Shown: positions 1 through 10,034, numbered from the stretch's first letter. The stretch is 64,000 nucleotides of DNA from Daejeonella sp. (GCF_030695525.1 NZ_JAUYSS010000009.1:62001-126000); one strand, 5' to 3'. Notes: generated from the sequence alone by a model not told the origin. Program-made: numbers and translations.

Positions 1-911
1 TAAGAGCTAATCCCGGTATTGATTTGTTCGGGACTAAGATTAAAATAGCTGCCCACACAGATAGCAGAAACTATATTATCAAAATTATAGATTCCGGGTA
101 AATTTGATTTTGCTGTAAAGCTGTTCTTATCAGAAGGTTCGCCATTGCTTTCCCAGATTATCTCGAGAAAGGGTGAAGAAGCTATTAGTCTTGCGCTTGT
201 GAAATTATCCTTTCCTGAGCCATAGCTTACTATGTTTTCAAGTCTGCGTTCAACACACATTTCTTTCAAAACCTGATCATCAGCATTGATGAATATAGTA
301 CCCCCGGTTTTCGCTATGAATTCATAAAGTTCACCCTTCCCAATTCTGACTCCTTCAATTCCACCGAATCCCTCTAAATGTGCTTTACCAACATTTGTGA
401 TCAGTCCCTGTGTAGGCTGAGAAATTTCACAAAGAAAGCCGATCTCTTTCTGATGGTTTGCCCCCATTTCAATGATTGCAATTTCGCAGGAATCATCTAT
501 TGATAAAACACTTAATGGGACCCCAATATGGTTATTCAGGTTTCCTTCTGTTGCGAAGGTTTTAAACTGTTGTGAAAGTACAGATCTTATTAACTCCTTG
601 GTAGTGGTTTTTCCATTGCTTCCTGTAATCCCGATTACCGGGATGCTGAGCTGTTTCCGATGAAATCTGGCAAGGTCCTGAAGTGTTTCCAAAACATCCG
701 ACACGAGTATAAAGTGCTCATTTACAGCATATTTTTTATCATCGATTATTGCAAAGGCTGCACCGCTTTCAATGGCCTTAAGGGCAAACTCATTACCATC
801 GAAATGATCCCCCTTCAACGCAAAGAACAGACATGATTTACTGATCTTTCTGGTATCAGTACAAATTATCGGATGCTTCCTGTATACCTTATATAACTGT
901 TCAATATTCAT
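1..911 (-). CDS. murF: UDP-N-acetylmuramoyl-tripeptide--D-alanyl-D-alanine ligase (5' part)
   Basis: This cytoplasmic enzyme adds the D-Ala-D-Ala dipeptide to the UDP-MurNAc-tripeptide, the last cytoplasmic step of peptidoglycan precursor synthesis. About 303 N-terminal residues are present; the reading frame is open to the window edge, so the C-terminal ligase domain is missing only because of the cut. The protein starts MNIEQLYKVYRKHP and has the Mur-ligase ATP loop GITGSNGKTTTK at about residues 94-105. An EMGANHQKEI stretch typical of MurF and a GKAHLEGFGG segment follow. The neighbouring M14 peptidase is divergent, so no operon partner is visible. Assignment is by family recognition of these motifs and is secure. 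Confidence 0.93.
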   Translation of the reverse strand, partial: MNIEQLYKVYRKHPIICTDTRKISKSCLFFALKGDHFDGNEFALKAIESGAAFAIIDDKKYAVNEHFILVSDVLETLQDLARFHRKQLSIPVIGITGSNGKTTTKELIRSVLSQQFKTFATEGNLNNHIGVPLSVLSIDDSCEIAIIEMGANHQKEIGFLCEISQPTQGLITNVGKAHLEGFGGIEGVRIGKGELYEFIAKTGGTIFINADDQVLKEMCVERRLENIVSYGSGKDNFTSARLIASSPFLEIIWESNGEPSDKNSFTAKSNLPGIYNFDNIVSAICVGSYFNLSPEQINTGISS

Positions 912-1134
912 TTTGGATAGCTTGGTACAATAATAATACTTTTGTTCCTCTCAGGCGAAGAATTTGGTAATTATGCGATTCTCTCGTACATTCGGGAGAT
1001 TTCTTTAGGCTTTAAAATGGCTGAATGACACTCATACCGGTATAATTGCTTCAATTTATGCTGTTCAATCTATGCTGTTTTATGTCCTTCCGTTTTGACC
1101 TGGGATATTACCAATTATAAACACAGAATTCCGG
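912..1134. other. Divergent intergenic region, murF / M14 peptidase
   Basis: This AT-rich spacer must hold the promoters of two divergently read genes. I see no convincing TAnnTTTG box and no palindrome that I would name as an operator. Confidence 0.4.
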
Positions 1135-3654
1135 ATGAAAAAATATTTTATTCTGCTCCTCTTTTTAACAGGACTGCAATTGAATGGATTTGCCCAAAAA
1201 ATTCAATCACCATCCGAATTTCTCGGTTATCGGCTGGGGGATCAATTTACTCCACATTACAGGGTGCTTGAATATTACAAATATCTGGCTTCCGTCTCAA
1301 AGAATATCAAGTTGCAGGATTATGGCAAAACAAATGAAGGCCGACCTTTATTTCTTGCTTTTGTTGGTTCGGATTCAAATATTTCCCGTCTTGAAGAGAT
1401 CAGAAAGAATAATATGAAACTTACCGGAATTAAAGATGGCTTAAATACCACAGTGGCTGGAGAAGTATTAAAAGATCAACCGATATTGGTATGGTTTAGT
1501 TACAATGTTCACGGAAACGAATCTGTATCAACAGAAGCTTCATTACAAACCGTTTTTGATCTTCTAGACCCTTCCAATTCAAGAACTAAAGAATGGTTAA
1601 AAAATTCTTTGCTTATTCTTGATCCTTGTTTAAACCCTGATGGAAGGGAGCGTTACGTTAATTTTTATAATCCAATTAAAAATTCGATTCCAGATGCCCT
1701 TCCTTTTGCCCGTGAGCATATGGAACCATGGCCTGGAGGCAGGTCCAATCATTATTATTTTGATTTGAACCGCGACTGGGTATGGCAAAGTCAGGTCGAA
1801 TCCCAACAGCGGCTAGCGGTTTATAATCAATGGCTTCCGCAGGTTCATGTTGATTTTCATGAACAGGGAATTAATAATCCATATTATTTTGCTCCGGCGG
1901 CCGAACCCTACCATCAGGACATCAGCAAATGGCAGCGGGAATTTCAAACAATTATTGGTAAGAATAATGCACGCTACTTCGATCAAAATGGTTGGATGTA
2001 TTTTACCAGAGAGAATTTTGATTTGCTATATCCTTCTTATGGAGATACTTACCCGGTATATAACGGTTCAATAGGAATGACTTATGAACAGGGTGGCTCA
2101 GGAAGAGCAGGGCTTGCAGTAATCAATGCCGAGGGTGATACTTTAACCCTTAAAGACCGGATTGATCACCATCATACATCAGGTCTTTCAACATTGGAAG
2201 CGGCTTCCCAAAATGCTGAACAAGCGCTTATAGAATTTAAGAATTATTTTACATCAAGCAAATCAAATCCTCCCGGGGTTTATAAATCCTACATTATCAA
2301 GGGCGATAATACTGAGAAGATAAAATCTCTTGCCACATTGCTTCAAAGGAATGGAATTGAATTTGGTTTTGGTATTGCAAAGGGGGCTCAGGGTTATAAT
2401 TATTTCAATGGGAAAACGGAAAGTTTCAGGGTCGAACAAACGGATATGGTGCTTAGCGCCCATCAGCCCAAATCAGTACTTCTGAAAGTTTTGTTTGAGC
2501 CAAATACATTTGTGTCAGATTCGGCAACCTATGATATTACCGCATGGTCATTGCCTTATGCTCACGGACTTCAGGCTTATGCAACGAAAGAATCCATTAA
2601 ACCTGAAACTAGCCTTATCCCGGAAAGCAGTGTTTCTGCTGCTACAGTCTCAAATCCGGTTGCCTATATCGCGAACTGGAATTCTATCGCCGATGTGAAA
2701 TTTCTGGCTGAATTGCTAAATAATGGGATAAAAGTAAGGTATTCCGAAATTCCATTTGAAACTTCCGGAAGGCGCTTTAATTCCGGCTCCCTAATCATTA
2801 CCCGAAACGGAAACAGTACAATTAGTAGTGGATTTGAGAAGACAGTGAATGAAATTGCAAAAAAAACAGGAATTAGCCTTTTTGCGATTCCTACTGCATA
2901 TGTAGATAAGGGGGCAGATCTTGGGTCTAGTAAGGTTCGATTTATAAAAAAACCCAGGGTCGTTGTGGTTGGCGGGGAAACGGTTTCTTCACTTTCTCTG
3001 GGTGAGATATGGCATTTTTTCGAGCAGGAGATTGGATATCCCGTAACGATTGTAAGGCCGCAGGACCTGAATATGATCAACTGGAATGAGTTTGATGTTC
3101 TCATTTTTCCTGATGGCAAATATAGTGACATGGGGAATGAGAAAATGCTGCAATGGATTCGGGGTGGTGGAAAGCTTATTGCTATGAAAAATGCTGTCTC
3201 AGATCTGGCCGGCAAAAGAGGTTTTGATCTGAAGAATAAGGATGAGGCCAAAAAGGAAGAAAAGAACATTTATGAAGATCTCAAAGCTTATGAACAAAGA
3301 GAAAGGGAGAACGTAAGTACAAATATTCCGGGAGCTATTTATAAAATCGATTTAGACAATACACATCCATTGGGATTTGGTTTTCCAAACTTTTATTATA
3401 CTTTAAAACTTGATGATAAAGTTTATAAGTATCTGACTGCTGGATGGAATGTGGGCACAATTAAAAAAGATAATTATGTTACTGGTTTTGTAGGAGTACA
3501 GGCAAAGAAAAAACTAGCTGATGGTCTGATCTTCGGCGTTCAGGAAATGGGCAACGGTTCAGTTGTATATATGGCTGATAATCCTTTATTCAGAGGTTTT
3601 TGGGAAAATGGTAAATTGTTATTCAGCAATGCCGTGTTTATGGTAGGACATTAA
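1135..3654 (+). CDS. Secreted M14-family zinc carboxypeptidase
   Basis: A probable zinc metallocarboxypeptidase of 839 residues exported to the periplasm or beyond. An N-terminal signal peptide ends around GFAQ at residue 21. The peptidase domain covers roughly residues 30-370. HGNE (H126, E129) supplies the first two zinc ligands, LNRDW near 211-215 matches the substrate-binding NR pair, and VDFHEQG supplies the third ligand, H242. MTYEQGGSGRAG contains the probable catalytic Glu. The C-terminal third, starting near PRVVVVGGE, resembles the class-I amidotransferase-like fold often fused to these Bacteroidota peptidases and probably has no amidotransferase activity. A hairpin terminator follows directly. 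The substrate is unknown; a peptide or cell-wall fragment is an inference. Confidence 0.85.
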   Translation: MKKYFILLLFLTGLQLNGFAQKIQSPSEFLGYRLGDQFTPHYRVLEYYKYLASVSKNIKLQDYGKTNEGRPLFLAFVGSDSNISRLEEIRKNNMKLTGIKDGLNTTVAGEVLKDQPILVWFSYNVHGNESVSTEASLQTVFDLLDPSNSRTKEWLKNSLLILDPCLNPDGRERYVNFYNPIKNSIPDALPFAREHMEPWPGGRSNHYYFDLNRDWVWQSQVESQQRLAVYNQWLPQVHVDFHEQGINNPYYFAPAAEPYHQDISKWQREFQTIIGKNNARYFDQNGWMYFTRENFDLLYPSYGDTYPVYNGSIGMTYEQGGSGRAGLAVINAEGDTLTLKDRIDHHHTSGLSTLEAASQNAEQALIEFKNYFTSSKSNPPGVYKSYIIKGDNTEKIKSLATLLQRNGIEFGFGIAKGAQGYNYFNGKTESFRVEQTDMVLSAHQPKSVLLKVLFEPNTFVSDSATYDITAWSLPYAHGLQAYATKESIKPETSLIPESSVSAATVSNPVAYIANWNSIADVKFLAELLNNGIKVRYSEIPFETSGRRFNSGSLIITRNGNSTISSGFEKTVNEIAKKTGISLFAIPTAYVDKGADLGSSKVRFIKKPRVVVVGGETVSSLSLGEIWHFFEQEIGYPVTIVRPQDLNMINWNEFDVLIFPDGKYSDMGNEKMLQWIRGGGKLIAMKNAVSDLAGKRGFDLKNKDEAKKEEKNIYEDLKAYEQRERENVSTNIPGAIYKIDLDNTHPLGFGFPNFYYTLKLDDKVYKYLTAGWNVGTIKKDNYVTGFVGVQAKKKLADGLIFGVQEMGNGSVVYMADNPLFRGFWENGKLLFSNAVFMVGH

Positions 3655-3662
3655 ATGAACCT

Positions 3663-3686
3663 AACCCCGGACCTGATCCGGGGTTT
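3663..3686. terminator. Bidirectional hairpin between convergent genes
   Basis: AACCCCGG and CCGGGGTT form an 8-bp stem with a 7-base loop, followed by a short T tract on the plus strand. It lies between two converging stop codons and could serve both genes. Confidence 0.65.
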
Positions 3687-3687
3687 C

Positions 3688-5277
3688 TTAAAATTGTGCT
3701 TCCTGCTCTGGCTTATTTCTACTCTGATCATACAAGCTGTCATTTTTGCATTTTAAACCATTGGTTGTCATAATCCATTCTGAAAGGAAATCACTTTTTG
3801 CATCTTGTGGCTGACATTCCCATAGGCTATAATCTTCAAGATACCTGTTTAATGTGCCTTCAATGAAAAGTGTAGTACTTTCGGGAATACTTAGAATCAG
3901 ATGAACATTCTGGTCGCGCCATAATTCTCCTTTTTGAAGATGGGTATTACCATCAATTAATAGCAGGGAATCAGTTTGGATATAACTATGTTTTGCTCGC
4001 TGTGCATTGTATAATGCTGTTTCAAAATCCGGACCCTTGGCCCTGAATTCCTGTATAATTATTGGAGTGCTTATATTTGCTTTTACAATTTTCAAACTTA
4101 CATTTCTAGGTAAATTAAACTGCCCTCTTCTGGAATTCAGAATGATGCGGCCCTTAAAATCATTAGGGTCTATATTATAATCAATACTATCTTCTTTTGT
4201 AAGATATTGAACAGGATTTAGTTTCAAATAAAAGGTTTTTGATGGTTTTAAATTTGATTTTACAGAGTATTGAGCTTCTTCATTGAATTCAGAACCAATC
4301 TTTGAAACATGATACACTCCAATCCCTAAACTTGCAAGCCATATAATCAGCATTCCGAAGTAAACAGTTTTTGAAACTTCAAAATGAGCAAACAATACTC
4401 TGATTGCAAATACAACGAGTGCTGCAATCGGAATAAATAACAGGGTAAATGCCGATAATGTAATAATAGATTTATATCCCGGATTTACTACATTAAAAGG
4501 AAAGGTGTTTAACTGGTTACCGTTCCAATAGCCCAAAAAGGTAATCAGACCAATTCCTAGAACAAATAAGCCGGTGACTCCCGCTAGTATGATAATCGCG
4601 CCGATAAATTTTACGAAAATCATCCCGGCTTTGCCGATAAACTTCGCCAAAGAGTGAATTGCCGGTTTTGCTTCTTTTCGTGCTGTTTTGAGTCCGCTTT
4701 TTAAACTTTCAATCTCCTCATCAAAGTTCTTTTTAAAATTCTGAATATTGATTGGCTCTCCTTTCATTGCCATTTTATCCACCCTGGTTCTAGCCTTGGG
4801 GATAACAAGCCATAAAATAATATACACCGGAATACCTATGCCCATAAATAAGGTTATGATTGCAATCAGTCTGATCCACTTTGGCTCTACGCCAAAATAA
4901 TGCCCAATTCCTGAACATACACCACTGATTATGCTGTCCTCAATATCCCTGAATAATTTCTTTTCTGTTTTAAATGCGCCGGTTGACAAGCGGATGCTTG
5001 GATCCTCTTCATCTACATCGAAATCATCAACATTACCCATTTTTTCAGTCACAAACTCAACGTCTTCGATAATGATTACCTGTTTATGATCATACTTCAA
5101 CTTTTCAAGAAACATTTCTGCCAGTCGGTTTTCAATATCCGTGACAATCTCTTCACTATCGGCGGAATAAGCAAAATGCCTTTTTACACCGGTCATATAA
5201 GTCCTCAGCATTTCATATGCATCTTCCTCAATATGGAAAACAATCCCATTAATATTGATTATAATAGTTTTATTCAT
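3688..5277 (-). CDS. PspC-domain membrane protein
   Basis: A 529-residue inner-membrane protein of the PspC family, which in other bacteria senses envelope stress. The first ~90 residues are a soluble region rich in acidic residues. The PspC domain lies near residues 105-165 (FRDIEDSIISGVCSGIGHYF, then a hydrophobic helix ending IILWLVIPKA). Three further hydrophobic segments lie at about 215-330, followed by a roughly 200-residue extracytoplasmic C-terminal region without a motif I recognise. It starts 21 bases after a PadR regulator gene on the same strand. PadR plus PspC is a recurrent pair in Bacteroidota, so PadR probably controls its expression. The molecular function is unknown. Confidence 0.82.
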   Translation of the reverse strand: MNKTIIININGIVFHIEEDAYEMLRTYMTGVKRHFAYSADSEEIVTDIENRLAEMFLEKLKYDHKQVIIIEDVEFVTEKMGNVDDFDVDEEDPSIRLSTGAFKTEKKLFRDIEDSIISGVCSGIGHYFGVEPKWIRLIAIITLFMGIGIPVYIILWLVIPKARTRVDKMAMKGEPINIQNFKKNFDEEIESLKSGLKTARKEAKPAIHSLAKFIGKAGMIFVKFIGAIIILAGVTGLFVLGIGLITFLGYWNGNQLNTFPFNVVNPGYKSIITLSAFTLLFIPIAALVVFAIRVLFAHFEVSKTVYFGMLIIWLASLGIGVYHVSKIGSEFNEEAQYSVKSNLKPSKTFYLKLNPVQYLTKEDSIDYNIDPNDFKGRIILNSRRGQFNLPRNVSLKIVKANISTPIIIQEFRAKGPDFETALYNAQRAKHSYIQTDSLLLIDGNTHLQKGELWRDQNVHLILSIPESTTLFIEGTLNRYLEDYSLWECQPQDAKSDFLSEWIMTTNGLKCKNDSLYDQSRNKPEQEAQF

Positions 5278-5298
5278 GGTATTAATGTTAGCAATTTT

Positions 5299-5655
5299 TT
5301 AGAAATTTTCTTTATTGGATTCGATAATTCTGTTATTTAATGATACCTCCACAGCATAAGATAACTCAGACCAGGTATTATCCAAGCGTTTCAACACTTC
5401 CTGACCCGCTGGCGACAAGGTGTAATATTTTCTGGGTGGACCCGATGTCGACTCCTGCCAGTTATAGACCAACAGTCCGTTATTCTTTAAGCGCGTTAAT
5501 AGGGGATATATAGTACCCTCTACGACAATTAAGCGGGCATTTGTTAGTTCGGAAATGATATCTGATGCATAAATTTCCCCTCGGGAGATTATGGAAAGAA
5601 TACAATATTCAAGTATTCCTTTCCTCATTTGAGTTTGGCTGTTTTCAACTATCAT
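5299..5655 (-). CDS. PadR-family transcriptional regulator
   Basis: A 118-residue winged-helix DNA-binding protein, probably a repressor of its own operon with the PspC gene. The sequence MIVENSQTQMRKGILEYCIL and the later VEGTIYPLLTRLKNNGLL (recognition helix and wing) are typical of PadR. PPRKYYTLSPAGQEVL is the conserved wing and linker. The frame stays open upstream to a further ATG, but I chose the start giving MIVENSQTQ because relatives begin there and because a Bacteroidota-type promoter lies immediately upstream. The -7 box ends only five bases before this ATG, so the transcript may be leaderless. Confidence 0.85.
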   Translation of the reverse strand: MIVENSQTQMRKGILEYCILSIISRGEIYASDIISELTNARLIVVEGTIYPLLTRLKNNGLLVYNWQESTSGPPRKYYTLSPAGQEVLKRLDNTWSELSYAVEVSLNNRIIESNKENF

Positions 5656-5659
5656 ATAA

Positions 5660-5691
5660 CAAAGATATATGCTTTGGTTGGTAATATGCAA
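5660..5691 (-). promoter_or_regulatory. Promoter of padR-pspC operon
   Basis: On the minus strand a TATCTTTG -7 box is preceded, 21 bases upstream, by TTG. This matches the Bacteroidota sigma-A pattern (TTG about 20 bases before TAnnTTTG). The expected start site falls on or next to the chosen ATG. Confidence 0.6.
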
Positions 5692-5768
5692 TACATAGTA
5701 GTAAAATGTTAATTAATGTCTATGTAATTGTTACAAAGGCTAGAATTTTTATGAATTAACCTGGTTAT

Positions 5769-6710
5769 TTACAAAGATATTTTTGTGTCTATGACTGAAT
5801 AACTCAGATGAACCTGTTGTCCATCTACCTTTAAGCTGCTCATTCTTCCAAAAATTAAGGCCCGGTTATCCGGAATATGACCTGCCGGAAAATTAAAGCA
5901 TACCGGAAAGTCATACTCTTTAACTTGATCCATGATTATCCGCTCGGGAGTCTGACCAAATGGAATGTCATTATCTTTCAGTTCAGTAAAACCTCCAATG
6001 ATCAAACCTTTGAGATCCTTCAATTTTCCAGCACGCTTCAGGTTCCACATCATTCGGTCGATCGAATAAAGGTACTCTCCAACATCTTCAAGAAAGAGGA
6101 TTTTGCCTGAGAAATCCTGTTCAGACACCGATCCGCCCATCATGACCAGCAGGCTCAGATTACCCCCAATCAATATTCCTTCGGCTTCACCGCTTCGGTT
6201 ATTTGCCGGACTGGTGTAAGAATAATTAATTTCTTCATTGAATAGAGCTTTCCTTAAAGTTTCTAAAGAAATTTCAGAACCTTCCCTGATAGTTAAGGGC
6301 ATTTGTCCGTGTATGCTTTCAGTTTTATACAAAGACTGAATATGGCTGTGAAGAACCGTGATATCGCTAAAACCTATAATCCATTTAGGATGGTTTATGA
6401 AAGCGGTGAAGTCGAGACGGTCAATGATGCGGATGGTTCCATAGCCCCCCCGAGCAGCGAATATGGCTTTAACCGATTGATCATCAAGGAAGCGCTGGAA
6501 ATCAGCTGTGCGCAGTTCATCGCTACCGGCAAACTGATTCCAGGAAGCATGAACAGTTTCCCCAAGAATGACATTTAAGCCCCATGATTTCAAGAGATTA
6601 ACAGCATCTTCAATGTCACGGGGAAGCTTTTTGGCCGGACAAGTAATGGCCACAGTATCTCCCGTCTGCAGATAGTTTGGCGATTTATAACTAATGTTTT
6701 CGTTTATCAA
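5769..6710 (-). CDS. ldcA: LD-carboxypeptidase (S66 family)
   Basis: A cytoplasmic muramoyltetrapeptide carboxypeptidase of 313 residues, which removes the terminal D-Ala from recycled murein tetrapeptides. The nucleophile elbow GFSDITVLHS places the catalytic Ser at residue 115, as in characterised LdcA enzymes. FLEDVGE near 206-212 carries the expected Glu, and AGHIPDN near 278 carries the His. AARGGYGTIRIIDRLD is the conserved stretch before the nucleophile. Length is normal for the family, and no signal peptide is seen. It stands alone between the PadR operon and the divergent metG. Together with murF and the dipeptide epimerase elsewhere in the window it belongs to cell-wall synthesis and recycling. 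Confidence 0.9.
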   Translation of the reverse strand: MINENISYKSPNYLQTGDTVAITCPAKKLPRDIEDAVNLLKSWGLNVILGETVHASWNQFAGSDELRTADFQRFLDDQSVKAIFAARGGYGTIRIIDRLDFTAFINHPKWIIGFSDITVLHSHIQSLYKTESIHGQMPLTIREGSEISLETLRKALFNEEINYSYTSPANNRSGEAEGILIGGNLSLLVMMGGSVSEQDFSGKILFLEDVGEYLYSIDRMMWNLKRAGKLKDLKGLIIGGFTELKDNDIPFGQTPERIIMDQVKEYDFPVCFNFPAGHIPDNRALIFGRMSSLKVDGQQVHLSYSVIDTKISL

Positions 6711-6855
6711 TTTTGTGATCTCTTATTCAGTCAGTTTAGTTTATGCTTTTTCAGGAAGATCTCCTTTAATTTTGAGTGCTACCTGCTCAAATTTACAAAT
6801 TACATCCACATCAAATTGACCTCCGATGTCATTAGTAATTTAGCTCATTAGCCTT

Positions 6856-6863
6856 TATCTTTG
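6856..6863 (+). promoter_or_regulatory. Probable -7 box of metG
   Basis: TATCTTTG matches the Bacteroidota TAnnTTTG box and lies about 30 bases before the chosen metG start. The upstream -33 element is weak. Confidence 0.55.
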
Positions 6864-6894
6864 CAAATCAAAAAAACATATAAATATTCTGATT

Positions 6895-8994
6895 TTGGGA
6901 CATAATAAATTCAAAAGATATACGGTTACCGCAGCACTTCCATATACAAACGGTCCGGTACATATCGGGCATTTGGCTGGAGTGTATATTCCGGCAGATA
7001 TTTATGTCAGGTATCTCAGATCAAAAGGGCGGGATGTTATTTTTGTATGCGGATCTGATGAACACGGGGTTCCAATCACTCTAAAGGCTCGTAAGGAGGG
7101 GATACAACCACAGCAGGTTGTTGATAAATACCATAAAATTATTGGTGATTCATTCAGGGATTTTGGGGTTTCTTTTAATATTTATCATCGTACTTCTTCA
7201 GAAACGCATCATGATACTGCAGGAGGGTTCTTCAGAACGCTGTATGATAAGGGTGTTTTCAATGAAGAAGAAACCGAACAGTATTTTGATGAACAGGCCG
7301 GACAGTTTTTGGCCGACAGATATATTATAGGTACCTGTCCAAATTGTGGAAACGAGGAAGCTTATGGTGATCAGTGCGAAAAGTGCGGTACTTCACTTAG
7401 TCCGACTGAACTGATCAATCCGAGATCCACCTTATCAGGAGCTCAGCCTATTTTAAAGAAAACCAGGAACTGGTTTCTTCCTCTGGATAAAATGCAGCCT
7501 CAAATAGAAGCCTATATCGACTCCCATAAAGAATGGCGTCCAAATGTGTACGGGCAATGTAAATCATGGCTAAGCGGTGGCCTGCACCCTCGTGCTATGA
7601 CCCGTGACCTCGAATGGGGAGTCAAAGTTCCGGTTGAAGGAGCTGATGGAAAAGTATTATATGTATGGTTTGAAGCACCTATCGGGTATATTTCGGGTAC
7701 TAAAGACTTATGTGATCCCGAATTAAGTGCAGAGAAGAAAGCTGATTATTATTTTAATGAAGCACTTAAACCTGCAGACAACTGGGAGAAATACTGGTAT
7801 GCTGAGGATACCAAACTGGTTCATTTTATAGGTAAGGATAATATTGTGTTCCACTGTATCATCTTTCCTTCGATACTTATGGCACATGGGGAGTACCATC
7901 TTCCTGATAATGTTCCTGCCAATGAGTTTTTGAATCTTGAAGGTGATAAGATCTCCACCTCCAGAAACTGGGCGGTTTGGTTGCATGAGTATCTTGAGGA
8001 TTTTCCAAATAAACAGGATGTCCTTCGATACGTTTTAACAGCTACTGCACCAGAGACTAAAGACAATGATTTTACCTGGAAGGATTTTCAGGCCCGGAAT
8101 AATAATGAACTGGTTGCCATTTTTGGAAATTTTGTGAACCGTGTTTTGGTACTGTCACATAAATATTTTGATGGCAAGGTTTTGATGGGTTCTGATCTTA
8201 CATCTGCAGATCTGGGAGTACTGGAAGAATTAAAGGAATACCCGGCGAAGATTGCATCATCTATTGAGCAATATCGTTTCAGGGAAGCTTTGAGCGAATT
8301 CATGAATCTGGCCCGTTTAGGAAATAAATATCTGGCGGATGCCGAACCCTGGAAACTAATTAAAACAGATGAAGAGCGGGTAAAAACAATCCTGAATATT
8401 GGATTGCAGATTACCACTAACCTTGCCATCCTCGCCCAAGCACTTCTTCCGTTCAGTTCCGATAAATTATTTCAAATGCTTAATCAGGATAAACTTGAAT
8501 GGGACAAAGCAGGAACTGCTGATTTGCTGCCAATCGGGCATCAGTTGAATGAGGCAAGTTTACTTTTTGAGAAGATTGAGGATGATGCAGTTGAAGCACA
8601 AATTAAAAAGCTGATGGATAGTAAAAATGCCAATGAACTGGCAGCATTGAAAATGGAAGATTCAAAGCCAAATATCAGTTTTGATCAATTTGTGGCGATG
8701 GATATCCGCGTCGGAACGATTCTGGCTGCTGAAAAAGTAGCTAAAACCAAAAAGCTATTGAAGCTACAGATCGATACCGGGATCGATCAGCGTACCATTG
8801 TTTCAGGAATTGCAGAGCATTTTGAACCTGAAAATATCATTGGCAAACAGGTTTCAGTTTTGATTAATCTGGAGCCCAGGGAGATCAAGGGAATATTATC
8901 ACAGGGAATGATTCTTATGGCTGAAAATCCGGATGGAAATCTTAGTTTTGTGGCTCCTCCGGCAGGCATGAATAATGGCAGCGTGGTAAGGTAA
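6895..8994 (+). CDS. metG: Methionyl-tRNA synthetase
   Basis: Class I synthetase charging tRNA-Met; 699 residues. The HIGH signature is [10 protein letters not shown] (residues 22-31). A zinc knuckle CPNCG...CEKCG lies near 145-165. The KMSKS equivalent is GDKISTSRN near 350-358, a normal variant for this subfamily. The last ~105 residues (from [12 protein letters not shown]) form the C-terminal EMAPII-like tRNA-binding and dimerisation domain. No ATG is available upstream in frame, and the first conserved residues ([12 protein letters not shown]) lie seven codons in. The best start is therefore a TTG codon, which is unusual for such a gene. A Bacteroidota -7 box lies about 30 bases upstream. 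Confidence 0.96.
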   Translation: MGHNKFKRYTVTAALPYTNGPVHIGHLAGVYIPADIYVRYLRSKGRDVIFVCGSDEHGVPITLKARKEGIQPQQVVDKYHKIIGDSFRDFGVSFNIYHRTSSETHHDTAGGFFRTLYDKGVFNEEETEQYFDEQAGQFLADRYIIGTCPNCGNEEAYGDQCEKCGTSLSPTELINPRSTLSGAQPILKKTRNWFLPLDKMQPQIEAYIDSHKEWRPNVYGQCKSWLSGGLHPRAMTRDLEWGVKVPVEGADGKVLYVWFEAPIGYISGTKDLCDPELSAEKKADYYFNEALKPADNWEKYWYAEDTKLVHFIGKDNIVFHCIIFPSILMAHGEYHLPDNVPANEFLNLEGDKISTSRNWAVWLHEYLEDFPNKQDVLRYVLTATAPETKDNDFTWKDFQARNNNELVAIFGNFVNRVLVLSHKYFDGKVLMGSDLTSADLGVLEELKEYPAKIASSIEQYRFREALSEFMNLARLGNKYLADAEPWKLIKTDEERVKTILNIGLQITTNLAILAQALLPFSSDKLFQMLNQDKLEWDKAGTADLLPIGHQLNEASLLFEKIEDDAVEAQIKKLMDSKNANELAALKMEDSKPNISFDQFVAMDIRVGTILAAEKVAKTKKLLKLQIDTGIDQRTIVSGIAEHFEPENIIGKQVSVLINLEPREIKGILSQGMILMAENPDGNLSFVAPPAGMNNGSVVR

Positions 8995-9000
8995 ATAATA

Positions 9001-9072
9001 GGTCCCGTAGTTCAACGGATAGAATAGAAGTTTCCTAAACTTTAGATGTGGGTTCGATTCCCGCCGGGACCA
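9001..9072 (+). tRNA. tRNA-Arg (anticodon CCT)
   Basis: All four arms can be paired. The acceptor is GGTCCCG with CGGGACC, the D arm GTTC with GAAT, the anticodon arm GAAGT with ACTTT enclosing loop TTCCTAA (anticodon CCT), and the T arm GTGGG with CCCGC enclosing TTCGATT. The CCA end is not encoded. Its 3' end, from within the T loop onward, is duplicated about 3.2 kb downstream, which marks it as an integration site. Confidence 0.95.
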
Positions 9073-9076
9073 CAAA
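9054..9076 (+). repeat. attL: 23-bp direct repeat in tRNA-Arg 3' end
   Basis: The 23 bases from the tRNA T loop through the acceptor end and four bases beyond recur exactly at 12248-12270. This is the standard footprint of a tyrosine-recombinase element inserted into a tRNA gene. The left copy completes the working tRNA. Confidence 0.85.
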
Positions 9077-10034
9077 AAACGCAGTTTTCACCTAATAGAG
9101 ATGTGTTTTTGGCTATGTGGGTCGCACTATAGGTAAAATGCGGATGACATGGTATACAACATGTCATATTGCGAAGGCACCGGATGGAAATATGATAGGC
9201 GCTTATTATTATGGTTAGTTTTGAAAGTTGAATAAATCATAAGCTGATAAATGCTCCGGGCCTTCAAGAAACGTAAGCTCACTTTATAGTTTTAATCATA
9301 AAAGCTAGTCAATAGATAAACGCCGTAAACTTAGTAGGTGAAGGACGAACGAGTTTAAATTAGCTTAAGATTCTATTGAACAAGTAAGACTCTAGTCCAC
9401 CGATCTCCCACGGGGATGACCGGAAGATTGGTCGAGAGACAAAGTCGCCGGAAAACGCTTAAAATTGCTCCGTGATCAGTCTGTGATGATATGGCAGTTG
9501 AAAAGCGCCATTGAATATCCAATGGATGAAAATGAATTATAAGTGCCTCGTACGTAATTTTCGTCACCAATTCCACTTTTTTAACTTCCTTCGATCACTT
9601 ATCTACATTTCCAGGACAATTGAAGCTAACGTAAAATCATAAATATGAATATTTCTGAGGTTGTACCTATAAGCAGTTATTTTGTTCACAAGCTGAGTTC
9701 CAAATTTATTCTGGAAACGGAGCTTCTTCCTTCAAAAAAAGTGACTTTGAGCACGAAGTGCTCCTCCTCTAAATGTGCTTCTTAAACAAGAAGATAATCT
9801 ACTCTTTTTATCTCTACTCTCTTTAACTATGGGGGCCGAAATCGAGCCTACCCCCTAGTTCGAATCTCGGCTTGACAACCTAGGCTCGGCTTGACAACCT
9901 AGGCTCGTTAGTGAGCCATACCTTCATCAAACTTTCACCTTACTAACATCTTGAAGTATTATAACAAATTTTTTCTAACTGATAATCAATCAGTTGTAAA
10001 TTACTATACGAGTTTTGGCTATTAGTGCCATTTC
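9077..10034. other. Long non-coding left arm of the integrated element
   Basis: No supportable gene. It contains a tandem 19-bp repeat (listed separately), a small hairpin GGCTC/GAGCC just after it, and an inverted repeat AACTGAT/ATCAGTT at 9977-9995 about 40 bases before the HTH gene, which could be that gene's operator. A 67-residue minus-strand frame at 9373-9576 has no recognisable homology. Confidence 0.5.
9866..9903 (+). repeat. Two tandem 19-bp units
   Basis: CTCGGCTTGACAACCTAGG occurs twice head to tail, followed by the start of a third copy (CTCG). Each unit ends in the palindrome CCTAGG. It lies in the non-coding arm of the integrated element; its function is unknown. Confidence 0.8.

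Noticed and set aside
2664-3269. A 201-codon minus-strand frame inside the first M14 peptidase gene
   Set aside because: The plus-strand protein has clear domain homology across this stretch; the antisense frame has no features of a gene.
9373-9576. A 67-codon minus-strand frame in the left arm of the integrated element
   Set aside because: No recognisable motif, no ribosome-binding signal or promoter, and the surrounding 900 bases look non-coding.
9866-9903. Possible CRISPR array from the tandem 19-bp units
   Set aside because: Only two units, directly abutting, without spacers; no cas genes in the window.
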